Of a stretch of 64,000 bases of DNA, positions 28,006 through 36,129 are shown in pieces. The notes under the pieces are model-generated. The model was given only the letters and a program-made list of their open reading frames with translations, was not told where the DNA came from and did not search any database. The stretch covers positions 992,001 through 1,056,000 of the forward strand of contig NZ_OZ075108.1 in the NCBI RefSeq assembly GCF_964186625.1. The letters run 5' to 3'. Position numbers and translations under genes: made by a program. The DNA is from Asticcacaulis sp. MM231 (GTDB lineage Bacteria; Pseudomonadota; Alphaproteobacteria; Caulobacterales; Caulobacteraceae). The first letter of the stretch is position 1, and each line of letters opens with the position of its first letter.

Positions 28006-28656
28006 CTAGCCGCGATGGCGTTCGCGTAAGGTTTCGAGCACGTTTTCCAGCTTGGTGTCGCGCGCCATCAACAGAACTTCGAGGTGATAAAGCAGGTCGG
28101 CGGCTTCGTTGTGCAGTTCGTCGAGATCACCGGCGCGGCCGGCCAGGGCCGTCTCCAGACCTTCCTCGCCAACCTTCTGGGCGATTTTGGCGACGCCCTT
28201 CTGCATTAGGCGGGCGGTATAGCTATCGGCGGGCGGCGCCTTGGCGCGATCCTTCACCACATGCGCCAGATGGCCCATGAAGCCGATACCCGGTGCGGTT
28301 TCGGTGCCAAAGCAGGAGGTGGTTTTGGTGTGGCAGGTCGGGCCGTTCGGACGAGCATAGACCAGCAGGGCGTCCTCGTCGCAATCGGTCAGGATGTGGT
28401 CGAGCTCAAGCGTGTCGCCGGAGGTCTCGCCCTTCTTCCACAGGCGGTTTTTCGAGCGCGACCAGAAGGTGACGAGACCGCCTTGCAGGGTGGCTTTCAG
28501 CGCTTCGGCGTTCATATAGCCGAGCATCAGCACCTGGAGCGTGTCGGCGTGCTGCACGACAGCGGGCACCAGTCCGCCTTCCTTGGCGAAATCGATCTGG
28601 TCGATATCCTTGATGGTCAGGGCGTTCGGCAGTTTGTGAGCTTCGGGCATGTTCAT
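28006..28656 (-). CDS. hisIE: Fused phosphoribosyl-AMP cyclohydrolase / phosphoribosyl-ATP pyrophosphatase
   Basis: A 216-residue bifunctional enzyme for steps 2 and 3 of histidine synthesis. The HisI half (about 1-115) has FWSRSKNRLWKKGETSG and the metal ligands DCDEDALLV and GPTCHT. The HisE half (about 125-216) has KVGEEGLETALAG and HNEAADLLYHLEVLL. Both halves look complete. The ATG at 28656 follows a GGGGAGG/AAGAG stretch inside a repeat. It is the last gene of the his operon. Many alphaproteobacteria have separate hisI and hisE. Confidence 0.95.
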   Translation of the reverse strand: MNMPEAHKLPNALTIKDIDQIDFAKEGGLVPAVVQHADTLQVLMLGYMNAEALKATLQGGLVTFWSRSKNRLWKKGETSGDTLELDHILTDCDEDALLVYARPNGPTCHTKTTSCFGTETAPGIGFMGHLAHVVKDRAKAPPADSYTARLMQKGVAKIAQKVGEEGLETALAGRAGDLDELHNEAADLLYHLEVLLMARDTKLENVLETLRERHRG

Positions 28657-28660
28657 TCTC

Positions 28661-28732
28661 TTATACCTCCCCATCTCTGATGGGGAGGGGAACCGCGCCG
28701 CACATGCGGCGTGGTGGTGGGGTGTCTTGCTT
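28661..28732 (-). repeat. Palindromic repeat between hisF and hisIE
   Basis: This copy has a CTCCCC/GGGGAG hairpin, then GGGGAACC, a GCGCCGCACATGCGGCG hairpin, and GGTGGTGGGGTGTCTT. It matches the copies at 33876-33942 and 34849-34913. It fills nearly the whole spacer and provides the purine-rich sequence upstream of hisIE. Confidence 0.75.
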
Positions 28733-29498
28733 ACAGTCGTACCACAATTCCAGCGGCGCGAAGATCACGCTTCAAATCCGGAATGGCAATAATTTTCTTG
28801 TGGAACACACTGGCGGCCAGCGCGCCGGACACGTCGGCCTGGTTGAATACGTCCTCGAAGTGTTCCAGGGCGCCGGCGCCACCGGAAGCCACCAGAGGAA
28901 TGTCGATCAGATCGCGCACCAGACGCAACTGCTTGATATCATAGCCCTTGCGCACGCCGTCCTGGTTCATGCAGTTGAGCACAATCTCGCCGGCGCCGCG
29001 CTGTTTGGCCTCGACCACCCAGTCGAGGGTGCGACGCCCCACCGTGCGGATCTTGTCCGGATCGCCGGAATACTGGTGCACAAAATAGTCGCCATCGGTT
29101 TCGCGGCTGTCGATCCCGACCACCACGCACTGCGAGCCGGCCATCTCGGCCAGTTCGTTGATCAGGTCAGGACGTTCCAGCGCCGGGGAATTGATCGACA
29201 CCTTGTCGGCGCCGCTGTTCAGACATTTCACGGCCTGCTCAGCACTGCGGATGCCGCCGGCCACGCAAAACGGAATATCGAGCGCGCGGGCGATCTGCGA
29301 CACCCAGTTGTAATCGACCGTGCGGCCTTCGCTGGATGCCGTGATGTCATAAAGCACCAGTTCGTCGGCGCCTTCATCACGGTAGCGCAGGGCCATATCG
29401 ACGGCGTCACCGAGAATTTCGTGGCCGACAAACTGCACGCCCTTGACGACCTTGCCGTCCTTGACATCGAGACAGGGGATAATGCGTCTAGCCAACAT
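28731..29498 (-). CDS. hisF: Imidazole glycerol phosphate synthase, cyclase subunit
   Basis: HisF forms the imidazole ring with ammonia delivered by HisH. The 255-residue TIM barrel starts [22 protein letters not shown] with the catalytic Asp, and has [36 protein letters not shown] and [12 protein letters not shown]. It begins five bases after hisA, consistent with one transcript. Intact. Confidence 0.97.
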   Translation of the reverse strand: MLARRIIPCLDVKDGKVVKGVQFVGHEILGDAVDMALRYRDEGADELVLYDITASSEGRTVDYNWVSQIARALDIPFCVAGGIRSAEQAVKCLNSGADKVSINSPALERPDLINELAEMAGSQCVVVGIDSRETDGDYFVHQYSGDPDKIRTVGRRTLDWVVEAKQRGAGEIVLNCMNQDGVRKGYDIKQLRLVRDLIDIPLVASGGAGALEHFEDVFNQADVSGALAASVFHKKIIAIPDLKRDLRAAGIVVRL

Positions 29499-29503
29499 GC
29501 TTT

Positions 29504-30235
29504 TTATCCAACATTGAGGGCCGCCTTTAAATCTATTAGACCTTCGTAAATCGCCTTGCCGACGATGGCCCCGTGCACGCCCAGTGCCTTGAGATCATAC
29601 AGGTCTTCGACTGATTTCACGCCACCGGACGCCTGGATTTCGAGGTCGGGACGCTTTTTGCGCAGGGCCTTCATCAGGTCCATGTTGGGGCCCATCAGCA
29701 TGCCGTCGCGTGACACGTCGGTAACCAGAATGCGCTGGGCCACGCCGAAGGGATAATAGTCGAGCACATCCCACAGCGAGATACCGGAGCCTTCGACCCA
29801 GCCATGCAGGGCGGCGTCGAAATCACCATCGGCCGTCGGCAGCACATCGAGCGCCAGGGTGATGCGGTCCTTGCCGAAGTCACGCAGCCAGCCGCGTACT
29901 TCTTCGGGGTTCTTTACTGCCGCCGAGCCGACCACGACCGCCGAGACGCCGGTATCAAGCAGAGTCTGGACGTGTTCGCGGGAGCGCACCCCGCCGCCGG
30001 TCTGGATTCTGGCGCGTGATGCCCTGGCCAGACGGCCGATCAGTTCGTGCTGCTGGGGCGAGCCGGCCTTGGCGCCATCGAGGTCAACGATATGCACCCA
30101 TTGGGCAAACTCTTCATTGAACAGGTTGAGGCGCTTGAAGGGATCGGAATCGTATTTGGTCACGGCGTCGAAACGCCCCTGCGCGAGACGGACGCATTCG
30201 CCGTTGATCAGGTCGATGGCGGGGTAAAGGATCAC
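29504..30235 (-). CDS. hisA: ProFAR isomerase
   Basis: HisA isomerises ProFAR to PRFAR. The 243-residue barrel starts [19 protein letters not shown] with the first catalytic Asp and has [34 protein letters not shown] with the second Asp, and [13 protein letters not shown]. The start is GTG at 30235, overlapping the hisH stop (GTGA), so translation is probably coupled. Confidence 0.97.
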   Translation of the reverse strand: MILYPAIDLINGECVRLAQGRFDAVTKYDSDPFKRLNLFNEEFAQWVHIVDLDGAKAGSPQQHELIGRLARASRARIQTGGGVRSREHVQTLLDTGVSAVVVGSAAVKNPEEVRGWLRDFGKDRITLALDVLPTADGDFDAALHGWVEGSGISLWDVLDYYPFGVAQRILVTDVSRDGMLMGPNMDLMKALRKKRPDLEIQASGGVKSVEDLYDLKALGVHGAIVGKAIYEGLIDLKAALNVG

Positions 30236-30837
30236 AGGCTTACTCGCAGAAAATTCTCTAAAATCCTGGCGCCGATGGCCGAGGAACGTTCCGGGTGGAA
30301 CTGGCAGCCGAATACATTGTCCTTGCGCACCATGGCGGCGAACGGGGCGCCGTAGGTGCTGGTCGTGAGCGTAAACTCATTGACCGGACAGACAAAACTG
30401 TGAACGAAATAGGCGTAGTCGTCATCATTTACACCGGCAGTCAACGGATCGGCCTTGATGACCTCAAGCTGGTTCCAGCCCATATGCGGCACCACCAAAT
30501 CCTGAGAGGCGGTCATTTTTGTGACCCGGCCGGGGATCAGGCCCAGGCATTCGACATCGCCTTCTTCTGACCCTTCAAACAGCAGTTGCTGGCCGAGACA
30601 GACACCGAGCAGCGGCACTTTCAGGCCGCGAATGGTGTCATAGAGCCCCAACTCACGTATTCGCGACATGGCGAAACCCGCAGCGCCGACGCCGGGTAGA
30701 ACGACCTTAGTCGCGGCGGCGATTTCGGTCGGATCGGCGCTAAGGCGCGCTTTTGCACCCAGCCGTTCCAGTGCGAACAGGACGGAAGCGGTATTCGCGC
30801 ATCCGATTTCAATAACGGTAATCATAGGAGGGCGCAT
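30232..30837 (-). CDS. hisH: Imidazole glycerol phosphate synthase, glutaminase subunit
   Basis: HisH hydrolyses glutamine to feed ammonia to HisF. The class I amidotransferase triad is visible: Cys in LLGVCLGQQLLFEGS near residue 84, and His and Glu in GCQFHPERSS near 183. The N-terminus is MITVIEIGCANTASVLFALERLG. I chose ATG 30837 because GGAA precedes it by about seven bases; ATG 30825, four codons in, lacks a ribosome site. About 201 residues, normal length. Confidence 0.95.
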   Translation of the reverse strand: MRPPMITVIEIGCANTASVLFALERLGAKARLSADPTEIAAATKVVLPGVGAAGFAMSRIRELGLYDTIRGLKVPLLGVCLGQQLLFEGSEEGDVECLGLIPGRVTKMTASQDLVVPHMGWNQLEVIKADPLTAGVNDDDYAYFVHSFVCPVNEFTLTTSTYGAPFAAMVRKDNVFGCQFHPERSSAIGARILENFLRVSL

Positions 30838-30843
30838 CTTTCT

Positions 30844-30976
30844 TTTCCTTCCCCGTTTACGGGGAAGGTGTCGGCGCAAAGCGACGACGGAAGGGGCAGT
30901 GATCGCGTTCCGCAAGCTCCCCCTTCCGTCATTTGCTGCGCAAATGCCACCTTCCCCGTAAACGGAGAAGGAAAAA
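30844..30976. repeat. Back-to-back inverted repeat pair between hisCB and hisH
   Basis: The forward copy at 30844-30896 has TTCCTTCCCCGTTTACGGGG then a GACGGAAGGGG end. The reverse copy at 30918-30976 runs from CCCCCTTCCGTC through ATTTGCTGCGCAAAT to CTTCCCCGTAAACGGAGAAGG. Their outer ends match those of the element at 40275-40755, but here only about 20 bases separate the two copies and no gene lies inside. Confidence 0.8.
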
Positions 30977-30991
30977 TAACCTCCATTTCCA

Positions 30992-32476
30992 TTACGCCAA
31001 CATGCCTTTCGTGGAGGGCAACGCGTCGCCTTCGACGCGCGTGGCCTGACGCAGGGCGCGGCCGAGCGCCTTGAAGCAGGCTTCCGTCTTGTGGTGATCA
31101 TTACCGCCACTGACCTCGACATGGATCGAGGCACCGAGCGTTTCCGACAGTGAGCGGAAGGCGTGCGCTGTCATCTCGGTCTGGTAATCGCCGATGTGAG
31201 TGGACTGGAACTCGCCCTTGAAGACGCAGAACGGCCGGCCGCCCAGATCGATCGAGACTTTCGCCTCGGTTTCGTCCATCGGCAGCACGAAGCCAAAGCG
31301 CGCCATGCCAACGCGATCGCCAAGCGCGATCTTCAGCGCCTGACCGAAGGCCAGCATACAGTCCTCGACCGTGTGGTGAGCGTCGATCTCCAGATCACCC
31401 TCGCAGGCCAGTTGCAGCGAGAAGCCGCCGTGCGTCGCCACCTGATCGAGCATGTGATCGAAGAAGCCGACACCGGTATGGACCTTGACCGGCTTGGGCT
31501 GGTCGAGATTGACCTGCACCGAGATCCTGGTTTCCTTGGTGTCGCGCAGGATTTCACCAACGCGCGGGGCCTTGTCGGCCGGCGCGACATCGAGCGCCTT
31601 CAGGATGCGGTTATTGGTGGCGATATCGCCGAGCGCCAGCAGCAGGCCGGTCGGCGTGACCTGCGGCGCCAGGCCCAGGCGCTTGAGCGCGGTCTGGGTT
31701 TGCAGCAGGGCCTTGGGGCGCAGCAGCATGAAGGGGCCGTCGTTGAGATCGAAGCTGTCCAGGTGCTTTGAACGCGACAAGGCCTCGCGCACGCGCGCCT
31801 GTTCGGTGCGGATCATATCGACGCGGCCTTGCACGGTCAGGGCGCGCGATGGCGACAGGGCAGCCTCCGCGGCGCGCACCGAAGGCGTGGGCAAAGGGTG
31901 CGGTTCGCAGAATTTCAGCAGGCCTTGCAGCGTCTTGGTGTTGGCGATCAGAGCACCGACGCGCGCACCGGCCATGCCGAAGAGGTAGGACAGGCTTTTC
32001 AACACCACCACGTTCGGCTCGGTAGTTGCCAGTTCGACCATGGAGTCCGCCGTGCAGGCATCGAAATAGCTCTCGTCGATGACCAGGATCGTCGGGAAGA
32101 GATCGACCGCAAGCGTGCGGGCGGCGATAAGGTCCCATGCCTTGCCATCGGTCTGGCGCGGATTGTGAACCAGGCAGAAGCCGCCACCCTTGGTGAAGGG
32201 CGCTTTTTCCGGCGGCTTGCGGATGCTGAGATTGTAGACGCTGCACATATCTTCGAGATAGTGGTCAGGCCCGGCCCAGACGAACTCATGGCCATGAACG
32301 CGCAGGCGGCGCATCAGGATTTCCATGGCGTGCGAGGCGCCGCGCGTCACCTGTAACTGGTGCGATTCCACGCCGTAATAATCGGCCATGCGCTCGCGCA
32401 AGGGTTCCAGCGATGGCGGCAGGGATTCAAGACCCGCGCCGGACGCATTCAGGGAAGAGAAGGGGGAGTTAAACAT
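30992..32476 (-). CDS. Fusion of a HisC-like aminotransferase domain (PLP lysine absent) with HisB
   Basis: A 494-residue protein from ATG 32476. Residues 1 to about 300 are aminotransferase class I/II, HisC-like: VHNPRQTDG near 103, LVIDESYFDAC near 132, and VVLKSLSYLFGMAGARVG near 157. In active HisC the last motif has SK; here Tyr164 (TAC, 31985-31987) takes the lysine's place, while the Asp, Tyr and Arg of the pocket remain. The usual C-terminal RITVG segment is missing. Residues from about 305 are a complete imidazoleglycerol-phosphate dehydratase: GVGFFDHMLDQ, DAHHTVEDC, GGNDHHKTEAC. HisB activity is expected; aminotransferase activity is doubtful. Confidence 0.9.
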   Translation of the reverse strand: MFNSPFSSLNASGAGLESLPPSLEPLRERMADYYGVESHQLQVTRGASHAMEILMRRLRVHGHEFVWAGPDHYLEDMCSVYNLSIRKPPEKAPFTKGGGFCLVHNPRQTDGKAWDLIAARTLAVDLFPTILVIDESYFDACTADSMVELATTEPNVVVLKSLSYLFGMAGARVGALIANTKTLQGLLKFCEPHPLPTPSVRAAEAALSPSRALTVQGRVDMIRTEQARVREALSRSKHLDSFDLNDGPFMLLRPKALLQTQTALKRLGLAPQVTPTGLLLALGDIATNNRILKALDVAPADKAPRVGEILRDTKETRISVQVNLDQPKPVKVHTGVGFFDHMLDQVATHGGFSLQLACEGDLEIDAHHTVEDCMLAFGQALKIALGDRVGMARFGFVLPMDETEAKVSIDLGGRPFCVFKGEFQSTHIGDYQTEMTAHAFRSLSETLGASIHVEVSGGNDHHKTEACFKALGRALRQATRVEGDALPSTKGMLA

Positions 32477-32477
32477 C

Positions 32478-33776
32478 TTAAACTTCCAATCGAAAATCAG
32501 CCGCAAGCGCGTGGGCTTCGAGGCCTTCGAGGCGGGCGAGGCGTGCAGCCGCAGGGGCGATGGCGGCAGCGCCTTCGCGCGTCGCCTTCTGCACGACAAA
32601 GCTGGTCAGGAACGAGCGCACGGTGATGCCATCCCAGGCACGCGCCGCGCCATCGGTCGGCAGGACGTGGCTTGGGCCGGCGGCATAATCGCCGAAGGTT
32701 TCCGCAGCATAGGCTCCGGCGAAAATCGTGCCGGCGGCGGTCAGTTGCGGGATGATGGCATCGACATCGGCGATCTGGAGGGCCAGGTGTTCCGGGCCAT
32801 AGAGATTGGAGACCTCGGCGGCCTCCGCGATGGAGGTCACGATGAACAGGCGGGCCTGTTCGAGCGACGCGCGGGCGATGGTTTCACGGGGCAGGCGCGA
32901 CACCTGAAGTTCGACCTCCGCGGCGATTTTGGCGGCAATGTCCGCGGAGAGCGCGACGAGGATGACCTGAGCGTCGGCATCGTGTTCGGCCTGACTGAGC
33001 AGGTCGGCGGCGACCAGTTTCACGTTGGCGGTGTCGTCGGCGATGACCAGCAGTTCCGAAGGGCCGGCGGGCATGTCGATGGCCAGACCGGAGACGCGCT
33101 CGGTGGCCAGACGCTTGGCTTCGGCGACATACTTGTTGCCCGGACCAAACAGCTTGTCGGCGGCGGGGATGCCTTCAAAAGCGCCGAGCGCCAGACCGGC
33201 TATGGCATGCGCGCCGCCGACGAGCCACATGGATTCCAGTCCGGACGCGGCGGCCGTGGCGATTATCATGGGCGCGATCGAGCCATCGCGCGCCGGCGGC
33301 ATCACGCAGACGCGGTTAGGGACACCTGCCACCAGTGCGGGCACGGCGGTCATGATCAGGGTCGAGAACAAGGGCGCGGTGCCGCCGGGCACATAGAGGC
33401 CGGCGGTGGTGATCGGGCGATAGACGCGCTGCAGGCTGAGGCCGGGCTTCGGCGCGATCAGCGGGCCATCGGCCGGCAGTTCGGCTTGCTGGAAAGCGCG
33501 GACGTTGTCGACCGCCAGTTCCATGGCGGCCAGGTCTTCGGGCGCCAGTTGTGCGCGGGCGGCATCGACCGTGTCCTGGCCAAGCTTTACATAGCGCGGG
33601 GCGTGGCCATCGAGCTTGACCGACCAGTCCGAGACGGCGGCAAAACCGCGGGCTTCGACGTCATCAAAGATCGTGCGCACGGTCTCGGCCACGCGCGGAT
33701 CGCGGCGGTTTTCCGGACGCGCGAGGGCTGCTTTCCGTTCCGCCGCGCTGAGATTTTTCCAAACAAAGGTCTTCAT
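32478..33776 (-). CDS. hisD: Histidinol dehydrogenase
   Basis: HisD oxidises histidinol to histidine in the final two steps, using NAD and zinc. From ATG 33776 (MKTFVWKNL) the 432-residue protein has the usual length. Motifs are YVPGGTAPLFSTLIM near 130, FGPGNKYVAEAKRLA near 215, IDMPAGPSELLVIAD near 245, and GPEHLALQ then GPSHVLPTDGAAR toward the C-terminus. Its TAA is one base before the start of the hisC-hisB fusion. Confidence 0.96.
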   Translation of the reverse strand: MKTFVWKNLSAAERKAALARPENRRDPRVAETVRTIFDDVEARGFAAVSDWSVKLDGHAPRYVKLGQDTVDAARAQLAPEDLAAMELAVDNVRAFQQAELPADGPLIAPKPGLSLQRVYRPITTAGLYVPGGTAPLFSTLIMTAVPALVAGVPNRVCVMPPARDGSIAPMIIATAAASGLESMWLVGGAHAIAGLALGAFEGIPAADKLFGPGNKYVAEAKRLATERVSGLAIDMPAGPSELLVIADDTANVKLVAADLLSQAEHDADAQVILVALSADIAAKIAAEVELQVSRLPRETIARASLEQARLFIVTSIAEAAEVSNLYGPEHLALQIADVDAIIPQLTAAGTIFAGAYAAETFGDYAAGPSHVLPTDGAARAWDGITVRSFLTSFVVQKATREGAAAIAPAAARLARLEGLEAHALAADFRLEV

Positions 33777-33787
33777 ATTATTCACCA

Positions 33788-33945
33788 AAGACAGCCAGAA
33801 ACCCAACCACCATTCGCTACGCTCATGGTCCCCCTCCCCGACAAGCGGGGAGGTGCAAGAGAGATTGTCTCTTTCTTATACCTCCCCCAGTTTTACTGGG
33901 GAGGGGGACCACGCCTGAAAGGCGTGGTGGTGGGGTGTCTTACGT
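33788..33945. repeat. Inverted pair of palindromic repeats between hisD and hisG
   Basis: A reverse copy at about 33788-33862 (AAACCCAACCACC, an internal CATTCGCTACGC segment, GGTCCCCCTCCCCG, GGGGAGGTGCAAG) faces a forward copy at about 33876-33942 (ACCTCCCCCAG, GGGGAGGGGGACC, an ACGCCTGAAAGGCGT hairpin, GGTGGTGGGGTGTCTTA). Together they fill the spacer. They share the sequence of the single copies at 28661 and 34849. Confidence 0.75.
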
Positions 33946-33948
33946 CGC

Positions 33949-34830
33949 TTACTTCATCATCTTTTCAATCGGCAGCACCAGGATCGCCGAGGCGCCCGCC
34001 GCTTTCAGCTTGTCGAGCGTTTCCCAGAACACGTTTTCCTGACAGACCGCATGGACGGCGACCGTGTCTTCGCGGCCAGCCAGTTGCATGATCGTCGGGG
34101 CGTCGGCGCCGGGGATCATCCTGATGATCTCATCGAGATGGACGCGCGGGGCGTTCATCATGACGTACTTGGCGCCGGTGGAGGCCGTTACGCCATCGAA
34201 GCGACGCAGCAGCATGTCATAGGTATGCGCCAGTTCGGGGGCGGGGGCGTGAGGCGCCTTGATCAGCACGGCCTCGGATTTCAGCACCAGATCGGTGGCC
34301 TTCATGCCGTTGGCTTCGAGGGTTGCGCCGGTCGAGACCAGATCGCAGATGGCGTGGGCGATCTTCATGCGGGGGGCCACCTCGACCGCGCCGCGCATCT
34401 CGACGATTTCCGCCGTGACGCCATGATCCTTCAGCCACTTGCCAAGGATATTGGGGTAGGACGTAGCGATACGCTTGCCTTCCAGCCATTTCGGGCCAGT
34501 ATAATCGACATCGTTCGGCACGGCCACTTTCAGCGTGCAGGAGCCAAAGCCAAGGCGCTGGACGATCATGCCTTCCAGATCGCGGTCCGGAAAGTGCTCG
34601 GCCAGCACATTGTAACCGACAATGCCCAGTTCGGCGACGCCATCGGCCACGAAGGTGGGGATGTCGTCGTCACGCACGCGCAGCAGGTCGATCGGCTGGC
34701 TTTCGATGCGATACAGCAGTTCGTTGGCGCCCTTGATGATGCGCAGGCCCGCGCCGGAGATCAGCTCGCCGGAGCGATCCGCCAGACGGCCGGATTTTTG
34801 AACAGCAATGCGTAAGCGTGGCTCAGTCAT
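33949..34830 (-). CDS. hisG: ATP phosphoribosyltransferase, long form
   Basis: HisG starts histidine synthesis by joining ATP and PRPP. The 293-residue protein is the long form with a C-terminal regulatory (ACT-like) domain that binds histidine. Catalytic features are RIAVQKSGRL at the N-terminus, ELGIVGYNVLAE, RIATSYPNILGKWL, and the PRPP loop as CDLVSTGATLEANG near 160. It follows the TrpR-like regulator, separated by one repeat copy. Confidence 0.96.
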   Translation of the reverse strand: MTEPRLRIAVQKSGRLADRSGELISGAGLRIIKGANELLYRIESQPIDLLRVRDDDIPTFVADGVAELGIVGYNVLAEHFPDRDLEGMIVQRLGFGSCTLKVAVPNDVDYTGPKWLEGKRIATSYPNILGKWLKDHGVTAEIVEMRGAVEVAPRMKIAHAICDLVSTGATLEANGMKATDLVLKSEAVLIKAPHAPAPELAHTYDMLLRRFDGVTASTGAKYVMMNAPRVHLDEIIRMIPGADAPTIMQLAGREDTVAVHAVCQENVFWETLDKLKAAGASAILVLPIEKMMK

Positions 34831-34848
34831 AACGTACTCTTGTGTCTG

Positions 34849-34913
34849 TACCTACCCGCTTGCCGGGGAGGGGGACCGACGCGCGCTTGCGCGTTGGTGG
34901 TGGGGTTTCTTAC
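34849..34913 (-). repeat. Palindromic repeat between the TrpR-like gene and hisG
   Basis: CTACCCGCTTGCCGGGGAGGGGGACC, shown in parts, is followed by a CGCGCGCTTGCGCG hairpin and GGTGGTGGGGTTTCTTA. The last TTA is also the stop codon of the TrpR-like gene on the minus strand. It is the same family as the copies at 28661 and 33876. Confidence 0.72.
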
Positions 34914-35212
34914 TTGGTCTTCATCTTGTCCAGCACGCGCCGGTAACCCTGATGCGGCATTTCCCGTAAGAAACGCGCCACGCGGGTGACGGTGGTGGTG
35001 CTGGCGCCGGTGCGCTCGGAAATCTCGCGATACGACAACTGGCCTTCATCGAGCAGGCGCGCCACCTTGAAACGTTCGGCGAAGGCCCGCAGTTCCGAAG
35101 GCGTGCACAGGTCATCGAGGAAGGCTTTCACCTCTTCGATCGACTCCAGACCGAGCAGCGCTTCGGCAAGGGCGTCGGAATCCGTATGGCTGATTTTGGT
35201 GTCAATCGTCAT
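34910..35212 (-). CDS. YerC/TrpR-like regulator, probable his repressor
   Basis: A 100-residue TrpR-fold protein. ELRAFAERFKVARLLDEGQLSYREISERTGASTTTVTRVARFL is the helix-turn-helix region (residues about 40-82, cited in pieces), and it ends with GYRRVLDK. YerC-type members next to his genes have been proposed as histidine-responsive repressors. Here it is the first gene before hisG on the same strand. Start is ATG 35212 or GTG 35221; neither has a clear ribosome site. The regulatory role is inferred from position and family. Confidence 0.85.
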   Translation of the reverse strand: MTIDTKISHTDSDALAEALLGLESIEEVKAFLDDLCTPSELRAFAERFKVARLLDEGQLSYREISERTGASTTTVTRVARFLREMPHQGYRRVLDKMKTK

Positions 35213-35231
35213 CTGTGTCACTGTGGTAGTG

Positions 35232-35249
35232 TGTTATCGTGCTGATACA
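35232..35249 (-). promoter_or_regulatory. Candidate operator upstream of the TrpR-like gene
   Basis: TGTTATC at 35232-35238 and GATACA at 35244-35249 form an imperfect inverted repeat centred about 30 bases before the regulator's start. Its position fits an autoregulatory operator controlling the whole his operon. This rests on symmetry and location only. Confidence 0.4.
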
Positions 35250-35293
35250 GTAAGGTGGGCTGAGACGCAAGGCGGAAAATGTAGGAATTCTAT

Positions 35294-35818
35294 TTAGGTT
35301 TTGTTCTGGGCCCAGTAGTTCCTGGCAGCCGTTGTAAAGGCTGTAACCTCTTCTTCAGATGTAAAGGCGTGCTTGGGAATAATCAGCGCACACTTTCGGT
35401 TCGTGAACAGGAGGATGGTTTTTTGTGTCTCGATCACGTCGTGTATTGCAGTCCATTTGAGTTCAATCTGGGTCGTATCAGATGATTTAACAACGCCGGC
35501 AGAAGAAATTTCTATGGAGTTTTCTTTTTTTGAAGTTCCGCCACTGAAATATTGAGCGACGGTCAAAAGATAGGTGACCAAGGGTATAGTCACGAAAACA
35601 AGAAGGGCTGAGAACAATATACAGGTGATTATGCTGGCAACATCGAAATGCGCCCATCCCCTGTTGGTCCACGGGATGGCTGCGAGAAAAGCAGCATATG
35701 CAAGGACCATAAGCAGCTTGAATTTGGTGACATAATTTTTCTTAAGCCACGCTTTGAAGAACCCATTGTAGTTCTCAAGTTTGAGCTTGTAGCCAATGGC
35801 TTGAAAATGTTCAGTCAT
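35294..35818 (-). CDS. YcxB-like membrane protein
   Basis: A 174-residue protein with two membrane helices (about residues 34-50 and 63-88) followed by a soluble YcxB-like domain: SIEISSAGVVKSSD, ELKWTAIHDVIETQKTILLFTNRKCALIIPKHAF (in pieces). Such proteins usually have N-terminal helices and this PH-like tail; function unknown. The gene is visibly more AT-rich than its neighbours, which suggests acquisition. The nearly 200 bases after its start hold nothing I recognise. Confidence 0.7.
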   Translation of the reverse strand: MTEHFQAIGYKLKLENYNGFFKAWLKKNYVTKFKLLMVLAYAAFLAAIPWTNRGWAHFDVASIITCILFSALLVFVTIPLVTYLLTVAQYFSGGTSKKENSIEISSAGVVKSSDTTQIELKWTAIHDVIETQKTILLFTNRKCALIIPKHAFTSEEEVTAFTTAARNYWAQNKT

Positions 35819-36015
35819 TTAATTCTCCCCCAGTCTCGTTCTTAGATCATTTCAGAGTGAAATGGTACCGCTCCTTGGCTGCCAAACCCAAGCCATGTAC
35901 AACGGGCCAGAAACGGTCGCCATAGTTCATCTGGACCTTCGGAAACGCCGCCTGCATAGCGGCTTCAAAGCCGATAGAGCAGTCAAGCCGTCGGATATCA
36001 ACGCGGTCTACACGT

Positions 36016-36129
36016 TCAAGGCTTCTGGCGCAGTTTCAGCACCAGCATAAAGGCGGCGATGGCGATGAACAGCCCGCCGGTGATCAGCAGGAACGGATCG
36101 CGCAGCAAGTCGGCCCAGGGAATCGTCAT
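36016..36129 (-). CDS. Putative 37-residue single-span membrane peptide
   Basis: Reads MTIPWADLLRDPFLLITGGL at the start, then a hydrophobic run ending in KLRQKP: one membrane helix with a basic cytoplasmic tail. Its ATG overlaps the stop of the upstream gene (ATGA), and that gene in turn overlaps a DUF1653 gene, so it is likely the last cistron of an operon. No known family. The overlap is the main reason to believe it is translated. Confidence 0.55.
   Translation of the reverse strand: MTIPWADLLRDPFLLITGGLFIAIAAFMLVLKLRQKP

Noticed and set aside
30844-30976. Repeats read as a CRISPR array
   Set aside because: Only two copies, inverted, with hairpins and no regular spacers; no cas genes.
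35862-36050. 62-codon frame between the YcxB-like gene and the DUF1653 operon
   Set aside because: No ribosome site, overlaps the 37-residue peptide gene, and no recognisable features.
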